Assembly: GCF_003651245.1 (NCBI RefSeq)
Contig: NZ_RAPE01000001.1
Coordinates: forward strand, 124,001 to 188,000
Length of the DNA stretch: 64,000 nucleotides
Source: Roseovarius spongiae
GTDB lineage: Bacteria; Pseudomonadota; Alphaproteobacteria; Rhodobacterales; Rhodobacteraceae
Direction of reading: 5' to 3'
Shown here: in pieces, positions 50,968 through 60,618 of the stretch
How positions within the stretch are numbered: position 1 is the stretch's first letter
How the letters are laid out: each line of letters opens with the position of its first letter
The notes under the pieces: generated by a model
Databases searched by the model: none
Told to the model about the DNA's origin: nothing
The model's input: only the letters and a program-made list of their open reading frames with translations
Program-made: the position numbers and the translations under genes

Positions 50968-51608
50968 AGGTTCTTGTCCTCGTAGGGGCAGAGATCGCGG
51001 ATCAGGCAGGTCTTGCACAGCGGCTTGCGCGCCTTGCAGGTGTAGCGGCCATGCAGGATCAGCCAGTGATGCGCGTGGTTCTGGAAATCGGCCGGGATGT
51101 GGTCCTCGATCGCGCGCTCCACCGCGATCACGTCCTTGCCCGGGCAGATGCCGGTGCGGTTGCCGACGCGAAAGATGTGGGTGTCCACCGCCTGCGCGGG
51201 CATTCCCCACCACATGTTGAGCACCACGTTCGCCGTCTTTCGCCCGACGCCGGGCAGCGATTGCAGCGCCGCGCGTGAATTGGGCACCTCGCCGCCGTAG
51301 TCGTCGACGAGGATCCGGCTCAGCTTCATCACGTTCTTCGCCTTCTGGCGATAGAGGCCGATGGTCTTGATATGATCGGTCAGCCCCTCGATCCCGAGGT
51401 CGAGCATCTTCTGCGGCGTGTCGGCCACGGCGAACAATCCCCGCGTCGCCTTGTTCACGCCCGCATCCGTCGCCTGCGCGCTAAGCGCAACCGCAACCAC
51501 CAGCGTGTAGGCGTTGACATGCTCGAGCTCGCCTTTCGGCTCGGGCTCCGCATCGCGGAACCGCTCGAATATGGCGCGGATCGCGTGGTAGTCGAGTTGC
51601 TTGCTCAT
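50964..51608 (-). CDS. nth: Endonuclease III
   Basis: DNA glycosylase/AP lyase for oxidised pyrimidines, 214 aa, start ATG 51608. Helix-hairpin-helix with catalytic Lys LPGVGRKTANVVLN (near residue 116), catalytic Asp in VDTHIFRVGNR, and the C-terminal [4Fe-4S] ligand pattern C-x6-C-x2-C-x5-C (CKARKPLCKTCLIRDLC). Overlaps the adenosine kinase start by 4 nt. Confidence 0.95.
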   Translation of the reverse strand: MSKQLDYHAIRAIFERFRDAEPEPKGELEHVNAYTLVVAVALSAQATDAGVNKATRGLFAVADTPQKMLDLGIEGLTDHIKTIGLYRQKAKNVMKLSRILVDDYGGEVPNSRAALQSLPGVGRKTANVVLNMWWGMPAQAVDTHIFRVGNRTGICPGKDVIAVERAIEDHIPADFQNHAHHWLILHGRYTCKARKPLCKTCLIRDLCPYEDKNL

Positions 51609-51707
51609 GCCATCCCTATGCCCGCTTGGCGGGCAATGCGCAACATTCGGGTCGCCGTGCGCGCGCCGGGCGCCTAGATTGGAAGGCAGGCAAGGAGGAT
51701 CACCGCG

Positions 51708-52550
51708 ATGAACGTGCAGACCGACCAAGGCTATCACTACCACGTCATGCGCCGCGCGATCGAGCTGATCGACGCGAACGGCGCCGACATGACGCTGGAT
51801 CGGCTGGCGCGCGCGATGAACATGAGCCCGGCGCATTTCCAGCGGCTGTTCTCGGCCTGGGCGGGCGTGTCGCCCAAGCGGTTTCAGCAATATCTCACCC
51901 TCGGCCACGCCAAGGCGCTGCTGGCCGAGCGGTTCACCACGCTCGCGGCCGCCGATGGCGCGGGCCTGTCGGGCGCGGGGCGGCTCCACGACCTCTTCCT
52001 GCGCTGGGAGGCGATGAGCCCGGGAGAGTTCGCGCGCAAGGGCGAGGGTCTTTCGATCCGCTGGGGCTGGTTCGACAGCCCCTTCGGCCCCAGCCTCGTG
52101 ATGGGCACGGAACGGGGCATCTGCGGCATCGGTTTCGCGTCCGAGGCGGGGGAGGGCGCGACGATGGCGGATCTGCGCGCCCGCTGGCCCAGGGCCGAGT
52201 TTCGCGAGGACGCGGACATGCTGCGCCCCTGGGCGCTGGCGGCCTTTGGTGCGGACGCGGGCAACCCGGCGCCGCTCTACCTCATCGGCGCGCCGTTCCA
52301 GATCAAGGTCTGGGAGGCGCTGATGCAGATCCCCTCGGGCCATGTCACCACCTATTCCGAGATCGCCGAGGCGATCGGCCGCCCCCGCGCCGTGCGCGCC
52401 GTGGGCACCGCGGTGGGGCGCAACCCGATCAGCCTGCTCATCCCCTGCCACCGCGCGCTGCGCAAGTCCGGCGGGCTTGGCGGCTATCACTGGGGGCTGC
52501 CGGTCAAGCGCTCGATCCTCGCTTGGGAAAGCGCGCGGGCGGACGCCTGA
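51708..52550 (+). CDS. Ada-type O6-methylguanine-DNA methyltransferase with AraC HTH
   Basis: 280 aa, start ATG 51708 with AAGGAGGATC. An AraC-type DNA-binding region (about 8-95; RLARAMNMSPAHFQRLFSAWAGVSP) is fused to the C-terminal methyltransferase domain with acceptor Cys in IPCHRAL (near residue 247) and the N-hinge region TYSEIAEAIGRP. The N-terminal phosphotriester-repair domain of full Ada with its zinc cysteines is missing, so the methyl-phosphotriester activation switch is absent. Divergent from nth; DNA-repair pair. Confidence 0.9.
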   Translation: MNVQTDQGYHYHVMRRAIELIDANGADMTLDRLARAMNMSPAHFQRLFSAWAGVSPKRFQQYLTLGHAKALLAERFTTLAAADGAGLSGAGRLHDLFLRWEAMSPGEFARKGEGLSIRWGWFDSPFGPSLVMGTERGICGIGFASEAGEGATMADLRARWPRAEFREDADMLRPWALAAFGADAGNPAPLYLIGAPFQIKVWEALMQIPSGHVTTYSEIAEAIGRPRAVRAVGTAVGRNPISLLIPCHRALRKSGGLGGYHWGLPVKRSILAWESARADA

Positions 52551-52686
52551 TCGCGCGGCGGGCATTCACGGCAATGTGCGCGAAATGCTGCCGATTTCAC
52601 GTTGCATGGCGTCTTGGGCAATGGCGGAAAGACGCCTATACTCGCGCCCAACCCGACGAAACGGGCGTAACCTGAAGAGGCCTTTC

Positions 52687-53355
52687 ATGATCCGAGCGAA
52701 CAAACCCATTCTCGCGCTGACCGCGTCGGCGCTGCTGACCGTCACCGCCTGCACCAGCCCCGCGCATCTCGACGGCACGACCAATCCCAACGCCAAGGCG
52801 CAGCAGGGCGCGCTGCTCGGCGGGGTGATCGGCGCGATCACCGGCGCCGCGGCCAGCGACAAGAAGGGCAAGGGCGCCGTGATCGGCGGGGCCATCGGCG
52901 CGCTGGGCGGGGCCGCCATCGGCAACGCGCTGGACAAGCAGGAGGCCGAGCTGCGCCGCGACATCGAGAACGATCGCGTGAAGGTGACCAACACCGGCGA
53001 CCGGCTGATCGTGACGCTGCCGCAGGACATCCTCTTCGCCGTGGACAGCGCGCGGGTGAACAACAGCCTGCGGGGCGATCTGCTCACTGTCGCGGACAGC
53101 CTGCGCTCCTATCCCGACACCACGGTGCAGGTCGTGGGCCACACCGACAGCACCGGCGCGGCGGCCTATAACCAGGGCCTGTCCGAGCGTCGCGCCAACG
53201 CGGTGGCCGACGTGCTGATGGACGGCGGCGTCGGCTTCGGGCGCATCCAGACCTTCGGCCGCGGCGAGGACCAGCCGGTCGCGTCGAACCTCACCGACGA
53301 AGGCCGCGCGCAGAACCGTCGGGTGGAGATCGTGATCCTGCCCAACCCGCGCTGA
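52687..53355 (+). CDS. OmpA-family lipoprotein with glycine zipper
   Basis: 222 aa, start ATG 52687. Lipoprotein signal peptide with lipobox VTAC (Cys about residue 22). Glycine-zipper segment (LLGGVIGAITGAAASD, VIGGAIGALGGAAIGNAL) followed by an OmpA C-terminal domain (about 105-222) with ILFAVDSARV, VVGHTDSTG..YN..LSERRANAVA and AQNRRVEI, including the Asp and Arg that bind peptidoglycan. Outer membrane-to-peptidoglycan tether, YiaD/Pal-like. Confidence 0.9.
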   Translation: MIRANKPILALTASALLTVTACTSPAHLDGTTNPNAKAQQGALLGGVIGAITGAAASDKKGKGAVIGGAIGALGGAAIGNALDKQEAELRRDIENDRVKVTNTGDRLIVTLPQDILFAVDSARVNNSLRGDLLTVADSLRSYPDTTVQVVGHTDSTGAAAYNQGLSERRANAVADVLMDGGVGFGRIQTFGRGEDQPVASNLTDEGRAQNRRVEIVILPNPR

Positions 53356-53365
53356 TCCGCGCGCC

Positions 53366-53403
53366 CCGCGGGCCGGGCGTCGACCCGGCCCGCGGCGTTT
53401 CTT
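53366..53403 (+). terminator. Rho-independent terminator after the OmpA-family gene
   Basis: 12-bp perfect stem CCGCGGGCCGGG (53366-53377) with CCCGGCCCGCGG (53384-53395), loop CGTCGA, tail CGTTTCTT. Confidence 0.85.
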
Positions 53404-53462
53404 GACCATCGGGCGCCTTCGCGCTACCCGGTTCGGGACAGACATTCCCGAGGACATTCCAC

Positions 53463-54569
53463 ATGAGCACCCCTTCGCTTCTCATCCTGCCCGGTGACGG
53501 CATCGGCCCCGAAGTCATGGCCGAGGTCCGCAAGATCGTCGACTGGTTCGGAAAGAAGCGCGACCTGGCCTTCGATGTCTCCGAAGACCTCGTCGGCGGG
53601 GCGGCCTATGACGCGCATGGCGCGCCGCTTTCCGACGCCACGATGGCCCGCGCGCAGGAGGCGGACGCGGTGCTGCTGGGCGCCGTGGGCGGGCCGAAAT
53701 ACGACGACCTCGATTTCAGCGTGAAGCCCGAGCGCGGGCTGCTGCGGTTGCGCAAGGAAATGGACCTCTTCGCCAACCTGCGCCCGGCGCAGTGTTTCGA
53801 CGCGCTGGCGGATTTCTCGTCGCTGAAGCGCGACGTCGTCGCCGGGCTCGACATCATGATCGTGCGCGAACTGACCAGCGGAATCTATTTCGGCGAACCG
53901 CGCGGCATCGTGCAGGAAGGCAACGAACGGGTCGGCGTCAACACCCAGCGTTACACCGAGTCCGAGATCGACCGCGTCGCGCGCGCCGCGTTCGAGCTTG
54001 CCCGCCGGCGCGGCAACAAGGTCTGCTCGATGGAGAAGGCCAACGTCATGGAGTCGGGCATCCTCTGGCGCGAGGTCGTGACCAAGGTCCACGCCGAGAG
54101 CTACCCTGACGTGGAGCTCAGCCACATGTATGCCGACGCGGGCGCGATGCAGCTCTGCCGCGCGCCCAAGCAGTTCGATGTGATCGTGACCGACAACCTT
54201 TTCGGCGACATCCTGTCCGATTGCGCCGCGATGCTGACCGGCAGCCTCGGGATGCTGCCCTCGGCCAGCCTCGGCGCGCCGATGGCGAATGGCCGGCCCA
54301 AGGCGCTATATGAACCCGTCCACGGCTCCGCCCCCGACATCGCCGGGCAGGGCAAGGCCAACCCGATCGCCTGCATCCTCAGCTTCGCGATGGCGCTGCG
54401 CTACAGCTTCGACAAGGGGGAAGAGGCCGACCGGCTCGAGCGCGCGGTCGAGGCGGTGCTCGCCCAGGGCGCGCGCACGCCCGACCTGATGGGCCCCGAA
54501 GGCGGCGCGCCGATCTCGACGACCGAGATGGGCGACGCGGTGCTGGACGCGCTCGACGCGAGCCTCTGA
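53463..54569 (+). CDS. leuB: 3-isopropylmalate dehydrogenase
   Basis: Oxidative decarboxylation of 3-isopropylmalate to 2-oxoisocaproate in leucine synthesis, NAD+ dependent; 368 aa, normal length. Start ATG 53463, GAGGA upstream. Isocitrate/isopropylmalate dehydrogenase motifs: [29 protein letters not shown] (near 134), [14 protein letters not shown], and the C-terminal metal/substrate segment [23 protein letters not shown] plus [18 protein letters not shown]. The leuCD genes are not adjacent here. Confidence 0.95.
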   Translation: MSTPSLLILPGDGIGPEVMAEVRKIVDWFGKKRDLAFDVSEDLVGGAAYDAHGAPLSDATMARAQEADAVLLGAVGGPKYDDLDFSVKPERGLLRLRKEMDLFANLRPAQCFDALADFSSLKRDVVAGLDIMIVRELTSGIYFGEPRGIVQEGNERVGVNTQRYTESEIDRVARAAFELARRRGNKVCSMEKANVMESGILWREVVTKVHAESYPDVELSHMYADAGAMQLCRAPKQFDVIVTDNLFGDILSDCAAMLTGSLGMLPSASLGAPMANGRPKALYEPVHGSAPDIAGQGKANPIACILSFAMALRYSFDKGEEADRLERAVEAVLAQGARTPDLMGPEGGAPISTTEMGDAVLDALDASL

Positions 54570-54659
54570 ACCGACCTGCGGCGACGGCTTGCCCTTGACG
54601 GACCCCGCACGCAATTGCTCTGATGCGCGGAACAGTTGGTTTTTTCCCGGGGTGGCGTC

Positions 54660-56696
54660 ATGCGTGCTTTGTCTTATGTTTTCGGCTGCCTGATCGGTAT
54701 CGGCAGCCTGTCCGTTCCTCTTGCCGCACAGCAGGCCAGCGTCGCCGACGCGATCGTCGCCGAGACCGAGGATTTCCAGCTCTTCTGCTTCAGCAACCAG
54801 CGTTGCCCGGCCAGCGACGTTGCCGCACCGCAACGCGCCGCCGCGCAGCGCGGGCTGGAGGAACTGCAGAAGGCGCGCGCCTGGCTCGAGGGGATGGGCT
54901 TTGACGTGGAAAACGCGGACATGGATCCGGGAACCGACGGCAAGAAGGCGCTGCGGCTGCAATTCGACACCGCCATCCACGAGCGGCGCTGCACCGGCAT
55001 GGCGGCCGCCTGCCGCACGCTCAGCGTGCTCAACGAGAGCCGGGTGATCCTTCCTGTCGAGGACGTCGACCAGCTTGCCGATGGGGGCACGCTGGTCCAC
55101 GAATACGTGCACACGCTTCAGCCCTCGCGCGACGACGAGGGCGTGCACTGGTTAAACGAGATGGTGGCGACCGCCATCGGCTCGGTCTGGGTGCGCAAGC
55201 GGACCGGGCGCAGCGCGGTTTATGAGCCGAAATACTCGATGGTCCTCGACCGCGAATTCTGGGATGGGCAGGACGATCCGGGCTACGGCAAGTGGGATTA
55301 CGCGATCTCATTGGGTCAGGAGATCGGCAGCCAGGACGGCGTGGCCTATCTCGCGCAGGACAGGATCATCAACGCGGCCGCTGACGCCGCCCTGCGCAGC
55401 GGCAACGGCATGACGCTTCTCTACGATGACGCGCTGATGGGCGGGGCGACCTTCGACACGTTCTTCCCCCGCTATGTCGCGCGCTTCAACAACGTCGAAA
55501 AAGACATCGCCCAACAGGACCGCACCGGCAAGTATTTCTACTACGGCGACATCGCCAGGCACGCGGTCGAGGTGACCTCGACCACCTTCACCCACGAGGA
55601 CCGCTTCGCGGGCAAGGCGATCGCCTTCGCGGCGCATCCGATGCTGCTCCCGCTCAAGGTGACGCCGACCCCGGACACTCCTCCATCCGAGAACATCCTG
55701 CTGGCGACGGTCGAGGTGACCGAAGCCGACGATCCGGACAGCCTGACGCTCATCCGCGAACACCGGCTGGCCAAGGAGAAGCTGCGCGATTCCTTCCTGC
55801 TCGACGGCAACGATCCGCCCGATGAGCTGGGCTTCTTCCGCGTCGCGCACACGCCCGCCCCTGACAGCACGGCGGAGAACGGCTTTGTCCTGAAGGTGCA
55901 GACCCGCCCGGTGAGCATTGAGCCGCCGACCTGCTTCCAGGCGGGCAAGCCCTCCGAAATGACGGTCACCGGGCTGCCCGAAGCGGCCGCCGACAACTGG
56001 CGCTTCAAGGTCGACAATGGCCGCGCCGAGGGCCGCACGATCACCCCCGCCAGCCCCGGCGAGATCGCCGTTCAGGTCGAGATCGACAGCTCCATCACGC
56101 GGCGCGAGACGGGGATTGCGCCCAAGGATCCCGTGAAGACGCGGGTGGAGCTGGGAACCTTCGACGTCGCCGCCGACGATTGCATGGTGCGCCTGACGAT
56201 GGGGCCGGCGGTCATGACCTATGTCGCCGACGGCAGCTATACCGAGTTCAGGAGCCCCGGCGGCGAGGCGATGTATATCAGCGAATCCAACCTCGCCATG
56301 TGGCAGGGGGGCGGGTGGATGAACGTGCCGGCGCAGGCCAAGGCGATGATCCTGGGCAGCATGAAGCAGAACAACGCCGCGCTGCGCATGGAATTCCCCG
56401 GCGCCCATGACGACGAGGGCGATTTCATGTCGCAGATGCCGAAGATCTTCGCGAAGCGTTTCGGCTGGACGAATCTCCGCAACGCCCACGCGCTGGACGG
56501 CGGAACGCCCGTGCGCAAAAGCGCGGCCTGCCCGGATGGCGGCAGCGGATGCAGTTCGATCGTGTTCTCGATGGAGGGCAACCCGGTGCCGGTCACCTTC
56601 GATGCGCAGAAACGCCCGAAGGTGGTCACTTTCGACGGGCAGGACATCGTCTTTGACTACGGCACGTGGACCGTGCGCCGCCCGCCGGGCTGGTGA
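54660..56696 (+). CDS. Secreted protein with HEXXH metallopeptidase-like motif
   Basis: 678 aa, not recognised as a named family. Start ATG 54660 (MRALSYVF..), with a signal peptide ending around AAQQ (residues 21-24). A zinc-peptidase-like motif H147-E148-Y-V-H151 occurs in LVHEYVHTLQ; a candidate third ligand Glu lies at E167 in WLNEMVA. C-terminal half (from about 330) is beta-rich with Cys pairs (CFQAGK; ACPDGGSGCSS). Gluzincin-like peptidase is the best guess. It stands alone, between leuB and tRNA-Pro, with 90 nt upstream. Confidence 0.75.
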   Translation: MRALSYVFGCLIGIGSLSVPLAAQQASVADAIVAETEDFQLFCFSNQRCPASDVAAPQRAAAQRGLEELQKARAWLEGMGFDVENADMDPGTDGKKALRLQFDTAIHERRCTGMAAACRTLSVLNESRVILPVEDVDQLADGGTLVHEYVHTLQPSRDDEGVHWLNEMVATAIGSVWVRKRTGRSAVYEPKYSMVLDREFWDGQDDPGYGKWDYAISLGQEIGSQDGVAYLAQDRIINAAADAALRSGNGMTLLYDDALMGGATFDTFFPRYVARFNNVEKDIAQQDRTGKYFYYGDIARHAVEVTSTTFTHEDRFAGKAIAFAAHPMLLPLKVTPTPDTPPSENILLATVEVTEADDPDSLTLIREHRLAKEKLRDSFLLDGNDPPDELGFFRVAHTPAPDSTAENGFVLKVQTRPVSIEPPTCFQAGKPSEMTVTGLPEAAADNWRFKVDNGRAEGRTITPASPGEIAVQVEIDSSITRRETGIAPKDPVKTRVELGTFDVAADDCMVRLTMGPAVMTYVADGSYTEFRSPGGEAMYISESNLAMWQGGGWMNVPAQAKAMILGSMKQNNAALRMEFPGAHDDEGDFMSQMPKIFAKRFGWTNLRNAHALDGGTPVRKSAACPDGGSGCSSIVFSMEGNPVPVTFDAQKRPKVVTFDGQDIVFDYGTWTVRRPPGW

Positions 56697-56757
56697 CGGT
56701 TTTCCTTGCGGAACAGCTTGCATCCGGAACCGATAGCCAGTAATTCCGCCCCACGGT

Positions 56758-56834
56758 CGGGCAGTAGCGCAGCCTGGTAGCGCACCTGCTTCGGGAGCAG
56801 GGGGTCGGAGGTTCGAATCCTCTCTGCCCGACCA
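56758..56834 (+). tRNA. tRNA-Pro (CGG anticodon)
   Basis: Acceptor stem CGGGCAG (56758-56764) pairs with CTGCCCG (56824-56830), followed by discriminator A and an encoded CCA (56832-56834). Anticodon stem CCTGC/GCAGG encloses the loop TTCGGGA, giving CGG at 34-36. T-arm GGAGG-TTCGAAT-CCTCT is normal. All arms fold. Confidence 0.96.
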
Positions 56835-56920
56835 GTTTCGGAGATGGCGGCAAGACGTATCGTGAGAAACCTGACTCGCAGCACTTCGCGAGGCGCTCGA
56901 CTGACTATCAAGTTGTGCAG

Positions 56921-57511
56921 TTAGTCTCTGTCATCGCCAGCGACGCGTTTAGCTTCGAAGTGTTCCCAAACATGCATACGGCCTTTCTGACGCGCGTCTG
57001 CTAACCATAGTTTCTTGCGCGCGTCCGGCAGTTCCAACGGTCGATACTTCCCACCCGAGAACTTTGACCAGTCGATGGCCAATCCGAGTTTCACCATTTC
57101 AGCCGAAAGGTCTCGGCCATCTTGCAGGTGGCATCTTGCCACGGCGCGACCATAAGCATCTTGTTCGGTCACTTCCGCCTGCACTGTCTGCCCCTTGCAA
57201 AGCGAAACCAGAGCCCACTTGGCCTTCTTTCCGTAGGGATGATTCAATTCCGGCGCATCGACGCCAAATAAGCGTATCTGCGTCTTGCGGATGACCAAAG
57301 TGTCGCCATCTATCACGTAAGCAGAGCCTCTCAGGATGGGATTGGCTGCCTGCGGTTTCGCGGTCTTGACGTCGAATGGCTTTAGATGCGCGTCAGTGCT
57401 CTTGTAAGGTGCCGTTCGGTTTCGTCGAGCGTTTTTCCGGACTTTTCTTCTGGTGCGCAGCGCGAGGATCAAGACACCGCTCAACAGGAGGATAATGAAC
57501 ACGCTTTCCAA
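56921..57511 (-). CDS. Staphylococcal nuclease-like (SNase) protein, membrane anchored
   Basis: 196 aa, start ATG 57511. N-terminal hydrophobic helix ([18 protein letters not shown]), then a basic linker and a thermonuclease domain with [22 protein letters not shown] (R, D and E of the SNase active site) and [10 protein letters not shown] with the second Arg. Gene composition is clearly richer in A/T than neighbours, and it lies 86 nt from tRNA-Pro, on the opposite strand, which suggests lateral acquisition. No integrase or direct tRNA repeat was found. Confidence 0.85.
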   Translation of the reverse strand: MESVFIILLLSGVLILALRTRRKVRKNARRNRTAPYKSTDAHLKPFDVKTAKPQAANPILRGSAYVIDGDTLVIRKTQIRLFGVDAPELNHPYGKKAKWALVSLCKGQTVQAEVTEQDAYGRAVARCHLQDGRDLSAEMVKLGLAIDWSKFSGGKYRPLELPDARKKLWLADARQKGRMHVWEHFEAKRVAGDDRD

Positions 57512-57717
57512 GTTACGGAACCTCTAACGATTAACAATTAAAATGCACGCGTAAGCAGCAATGAGTGGGTTCGCCTTTCGCGTGCGAGGATCAAACTGGT
57601 TTGGCGGGAAAATAATGTCCAGCTAAAAGGTGAGAAGTCGCAATGCTCTTACCAAAGCGTGTTCCGTCCTCCCGCGCCTCGGGCCGCGCGCGGCGATCCC
57701 GCCGCGCGACGGCGCTG

Positions 57718-59004
57718 CTACATCAGCCCCAGCGCGCGCGGGATCGCCAGCGACAGGTCTTCCCAGAAGGTCGTGACCAGCATCACCGGGAACGCCACGA
57801 AGGTCATCAGTCCGATTGCCGGCATCACCGCCTGCATGATTGGCGCGCGGGTGATCCGGCAGGACAGGAACAGCGTCGGCGCCACCGGCGGGCTGTTGGC
57901 CCCGATCACGACCGAACAGCCGACGATGGCCGCGAAATGCACCGGGTTGACGCCGTTGGCCACCATCAGCGGCATGAACAGTGGCGCGATCACCACCGTC
58001 ACGGATACGTCATCCATCAGCATGCCCGCGATGATCAGCACGAGGTTGACCATCAGCAGCGCGATGATGGGGTTGTGCACGACCGCCTGGATCGCCTCGG
58101 TCATGTCTTGGGGCACCCGCTCGAACGCGAGGATGCGCGAGATCATGAACGAAAAGAGCAGGATCAGGATGATCGTGCCGGTCGTCTCGGCGGCCTCGAT
58201 GATGCTTCCGGCAAGGCTCTTCCAGGTGAATTCGCGGTAGATCAGCCCGCCGACGATCAGCGCCGCGACGGCCGCGACGGCGGCGGATTCGGTGGGGGTG
58301 AAGATGCCGCCATAGATGCCGCCCAGGATGATCACCGGCAGCGTCAGGGCGGGCAGGGCGCGCAGCGTCACCTTGCCGAAACTCTCGCGCGGGCCTTCTT
58401 CGGCGACCTCGACCTCCTCGAAGGCGCGCCCGACCAGGAAGCGGTTGTAGAGAATCAGCCCCAGGATCAGCACGATGGCCGGGCCGATGGTGGCCGCGAA
58501 ACAGGCGGCGACGGATTGCCGCGTGACCACGGCGAACAGGATCATCGTGATCGACGGCGGGATCAGGATGCCCAGCAGGGACGAGATGCCCAGCAACGCC
58601 GCGACCCGCCCGCGCGGATAGCCGCGCGCGACCAGCGGTTCGGTCATGATCGACCCGATCGAGGCGATGGCCGCCGTCGCCGTGCCCGCGATCGCGCCGA
58701 AGATGCTGGACGACAGAACCATCGCGCTGCCCATCCCGCCCTTGCCCGTGGCCAGCCGCGACACGAACGCGATGATGCGCCGCGCAATCCCGCCCGACTG
58801 CATCAGGTATCCGGTCAGGATGAACAGCGGCAGCGCCACCAGCACCAGCGAGTTGAGCGACCGGAAGCCCTGCAACATCAGCGTGTTGAGATTGGCGTCG
58901 AAAACGAACGCGAGATAGGCCAGCACACCGGCGAAGGACCAGGCGACAGGCAGACCGATCGCCATCAATAGGATCAGCAGCGGAAGGGCGACAAGTGCAT
59001 CCAT
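57718..59004 (-). CDS. dctM: TRAP transporter large permease (DctM)
   Basis: 428 aa, about 12 hydrophobic helices, start ATG 59004 one nucleotide after dctQ's stop. Typical DctM stretches: LPLFILTGYLMQSGGIARRI, GMGSAMVLSSSIFGAIAGTATA, GILIPPSITMILF and IFTPTESAAVAAVAAL. Forms the Na+-driven permease with DctQ. The three TRAP genes are ordered dctP-dctQ-dctM on the minus strand, beside the sarcosine oxidase operon. Confidence 0.93.
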   Translation of the reverse strand: MDALVALPLLILLMAIGLPVAWSFAGVLAYLAFVFDANLNTLMLQGFRSLNSLVLVALPLFILTGYLMQSGGIARRIIAFVSRLATGKGGMGSAMVLSSSIFGAIAGTATAAIASIGSIMTEPLVARGYPRGRVAALLGISSLLGILIPPSITMILFAVVTRQSVAACFAATIGPAIVLILGLILYNRFLVGRAFEEVEVAEEGPRESFGKVTLRALPALTLPVIILGGIYGGIFTPTESAAVAAVAALIVGGLIYREFTWKSLAGSIIEAAETTGTIILILLFSFMISRILAFERVPQDMTEAIQAVVHNPIIALLMVNLVLIIAGMLMDDVSVTVVIAPLFMPLMVANGVNPVHFAAIVGCSVVIGANSPPVAPTLFLSCRITRAPIMQAVMPAIGLMTFVAFPVMLVTTFWEDLSLAIPRALGLM

Positions 59005-59005
59005 G

Positions 59006-59524
59006 TCAGGAACGTCTCAGCTTGCGGATCGCGGTGATGAAATCGCGCAATCCGTAGAGGAAGCAGGCGACCGCCGCGATCCCGATGGACAGTTGCGGCA
59101 CCCAAAGCGGGATTCGGTAGGCCGGCGTCAGTTGCGGCCGTTTCAGCCCCCAGGAAAACATCCAGTAGGCCCAGACGATGAAGAAGATCGTGATGATGAT
59201 CGTCAGCGTGGCGATCAGCAGCTCGTGCGCGGCCTTGCGGCGCGGGTTGGTGATGGTCCCGGCCAGCCAGTCCACCGTCAGATGCGAGCGCGTGCGCGAG
59301 GCGATCATCGCCCCGATCATGTAAAGCGCGACGGCGGCCAGCATGATCAGTTCGTGCAGGCCCACCACCGACAGCCCGAGCACATAGCGCGCCACCACCA
59401 GGAAGAACATCAACCCGGTGACCGCCAGCGACGCAATCACCGCCAGCGCGTCGAGCAAACGCGCGAGAGCCCCGCCGATACGTGCGACGGGGCTCTTGTC
59501 GGTTTCGTCAGAGCTCGCTGGCAT
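59006..59524 (-). CDS. dctQ: TRAP transporter small permease (DctQ)
   Basis: 172 aa with four hydrophobic helices (about 23-45, 57-75, 98-118, 138-158) and an N-terminal cytoplasmic tail. Start ATG 59524 overlaps the end of dctP by 17 nt, so translation is coupled. DctQ family by size, topology and position. Confidence 0.88.
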   Translation of the reverse strand: MPASSDETDKSPVARIGGALARLLDALAVIASLAVTGLMFFLVVARYVLGLSVVGLHELIMLAAVALYMIGAMIASRTRSHLTVDWLAGTITNPRRKAAHELLIATLTIIITIFFIVWAYWMFSWGLKRPQLTPAYRIPLWVPQLSIGIAAVACFLYGLRDFITAIRKLRRS

Positions 59525-60497
59525 TGGCCCGGATCGTGTCCATGATGTCCTTGCCGACCCGGCCTTCCATCATCGGCCAGACCTGTTCGCGAACATGCTT
59601 GGCCATCGCGTTGAGCTGCTCTTCGGAGGGTTCGACATAGGTCATGCCGGCTTCCTTGGCCTTGTCGACGTAATACTGGTTACGCTCCTTGGCCTGCTCG
59701 AACGCTTCGTTCATGATGGTCATCGCCGCGTCGTGGACGACCTTCTGCTGGTCTTCGCTCAGCCCTTCCCAGGACCCCTGGTTCATGGTGATCACGCCGG
59801 TCACGAACTGCTGCTTCGTCTGGTTGTAATAATCCAGCACGTCGCGGAAATATTCGTAGTCCCAGTAGATGATGTTGGCGCCGTCGCCATCGACGGTGCC
59901 GTTCTGAATCGCCGAGAACACCTCGGACCAGTCGATCGTCGCGGTCTGGTAGCCAAGCGCCTGCACGGATTCAGCCATCGGGAACATGGCGGGCACGCGG
60001 ATCTTGAGATCCTTGGCCTCTTCCGGCGTCATCGCGTATTTGCCGCTCGAGGCGATGCCGTTGAAGCCCTCGGGCCAGGGGCCGAAGAACTTGATCCCGA
60101 GATCGGCCCAGATGCCGCCCAGCATCTCGTTGACCCAGCCGCCGGGCTTGTAGGCGTCGAACGCCTCTTCCCAGCTCATGACCATGTAGGGCGTGAACAG
60201 CACGCCCAGGCGTTCGTCATAGGCGGTGATCGGCCAGTTGATCATCATGTCCACGTCGCCGGCGACCAGCAGGTCCAGCACTTCGGCCTGGCTGCCCAGC
60301 TCGTTCTGGTAGAAGACGTCGACCTGCACCTCGCCGTCGGTGCCCTCTTCGATCAGGTCCGCCCAGCGGTCCATCGCATCGCCCGAGGGCGAGCCCTTGG
60401 CGCCCGAATCCGTCGCCAGCTTGAGCGTCGTCTGCGCCAGCGCCGGGGTTGCGGTCATCAGCGCCAGCGCGGCGCCGGCGACCAGGATTTTCTTCAT
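59508..60497 (-). CDS. dctP: TRAP transporter substrate-binding protein (DctP)
   Basis: 329 aa from ATG 60497 (an ATG 2 codons before is possible). Signal peptide MKKILVAGAALALMTATPALA, mature periplasmic receptor beginning QTTLKLATDSG. Conserved DctP region LKIRVPAM with substrate-carboxylate Arg (near residue 166), and WSEVFSAIQNGTVDGDGANI. Substrate unknown; next to sarcosine oxidase, so a methylated amine or glycine-betaine-derived acid is possible. Palindrome upstream (60566). Confidence 0.9.
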   Translation of the reverse strand: MKKILVAGAALALMTATPALAQTTLKLATDSGAKGSPSGDAMDRWADLIEEGTDGEVQVDVFYQNELGSQAEVLDLLVAGDVDMMINWPITAYDERLGVLFTPYMVMSWEEAFDAYKPGGWVNEMLGGIWADLGIKFFGPWPEGFNGIASSGKYAMTPEEAKDLKIRVPAMFPMAESVQALGYQTATIDWSEVFSAIQNGTVDGDGANIIYWDYEYFRDVLDYYNQTKQQFVTGVITMNQGSWEGLSEDQQKVVHDAAMTIMNEAFEQAKERNQYYVDKAKEAGMTYVEPSEEQLNAMAKHVREQVWPMMEGRVGKDIMDTIRANASEL

Positions 60498-60565
60498 GAA
60501 CATCAGCGTTATCCCCCTTCTGTGAAATGCCCTGCGCGGCAGGCCCGCGCGGCACCGCGATTAAC

Positions 60566-60581
60566 TGGGCATAGATGCCCA
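60566..60581. promoter_or_regulatory. Palindrome TGGGCAT-AG-ATGCCCA upstream of dctP
   Basis: Seven-bp perfect arms with a 2-nt centre, 69-84 nt upstream of the dctP start codon, in the 115-bp gap after soxG. Typical size for an operator of a GntR/IclR-like dimeric regulator; none is encoded in the window. Confidence 0.5.
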
Positions 60582-60618
60582 TTACTGTCAATGCGGATTG
60601 CATGCAGGCGGGGGGCGG

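Noticed and set aside
56758..60503. Integrated mobile island at tRNA-Pro
   Set aside because: No integrase, no second copy of the tRNA end, and normal TRAP genes follow. Only one lower-GC gene supports transfer.
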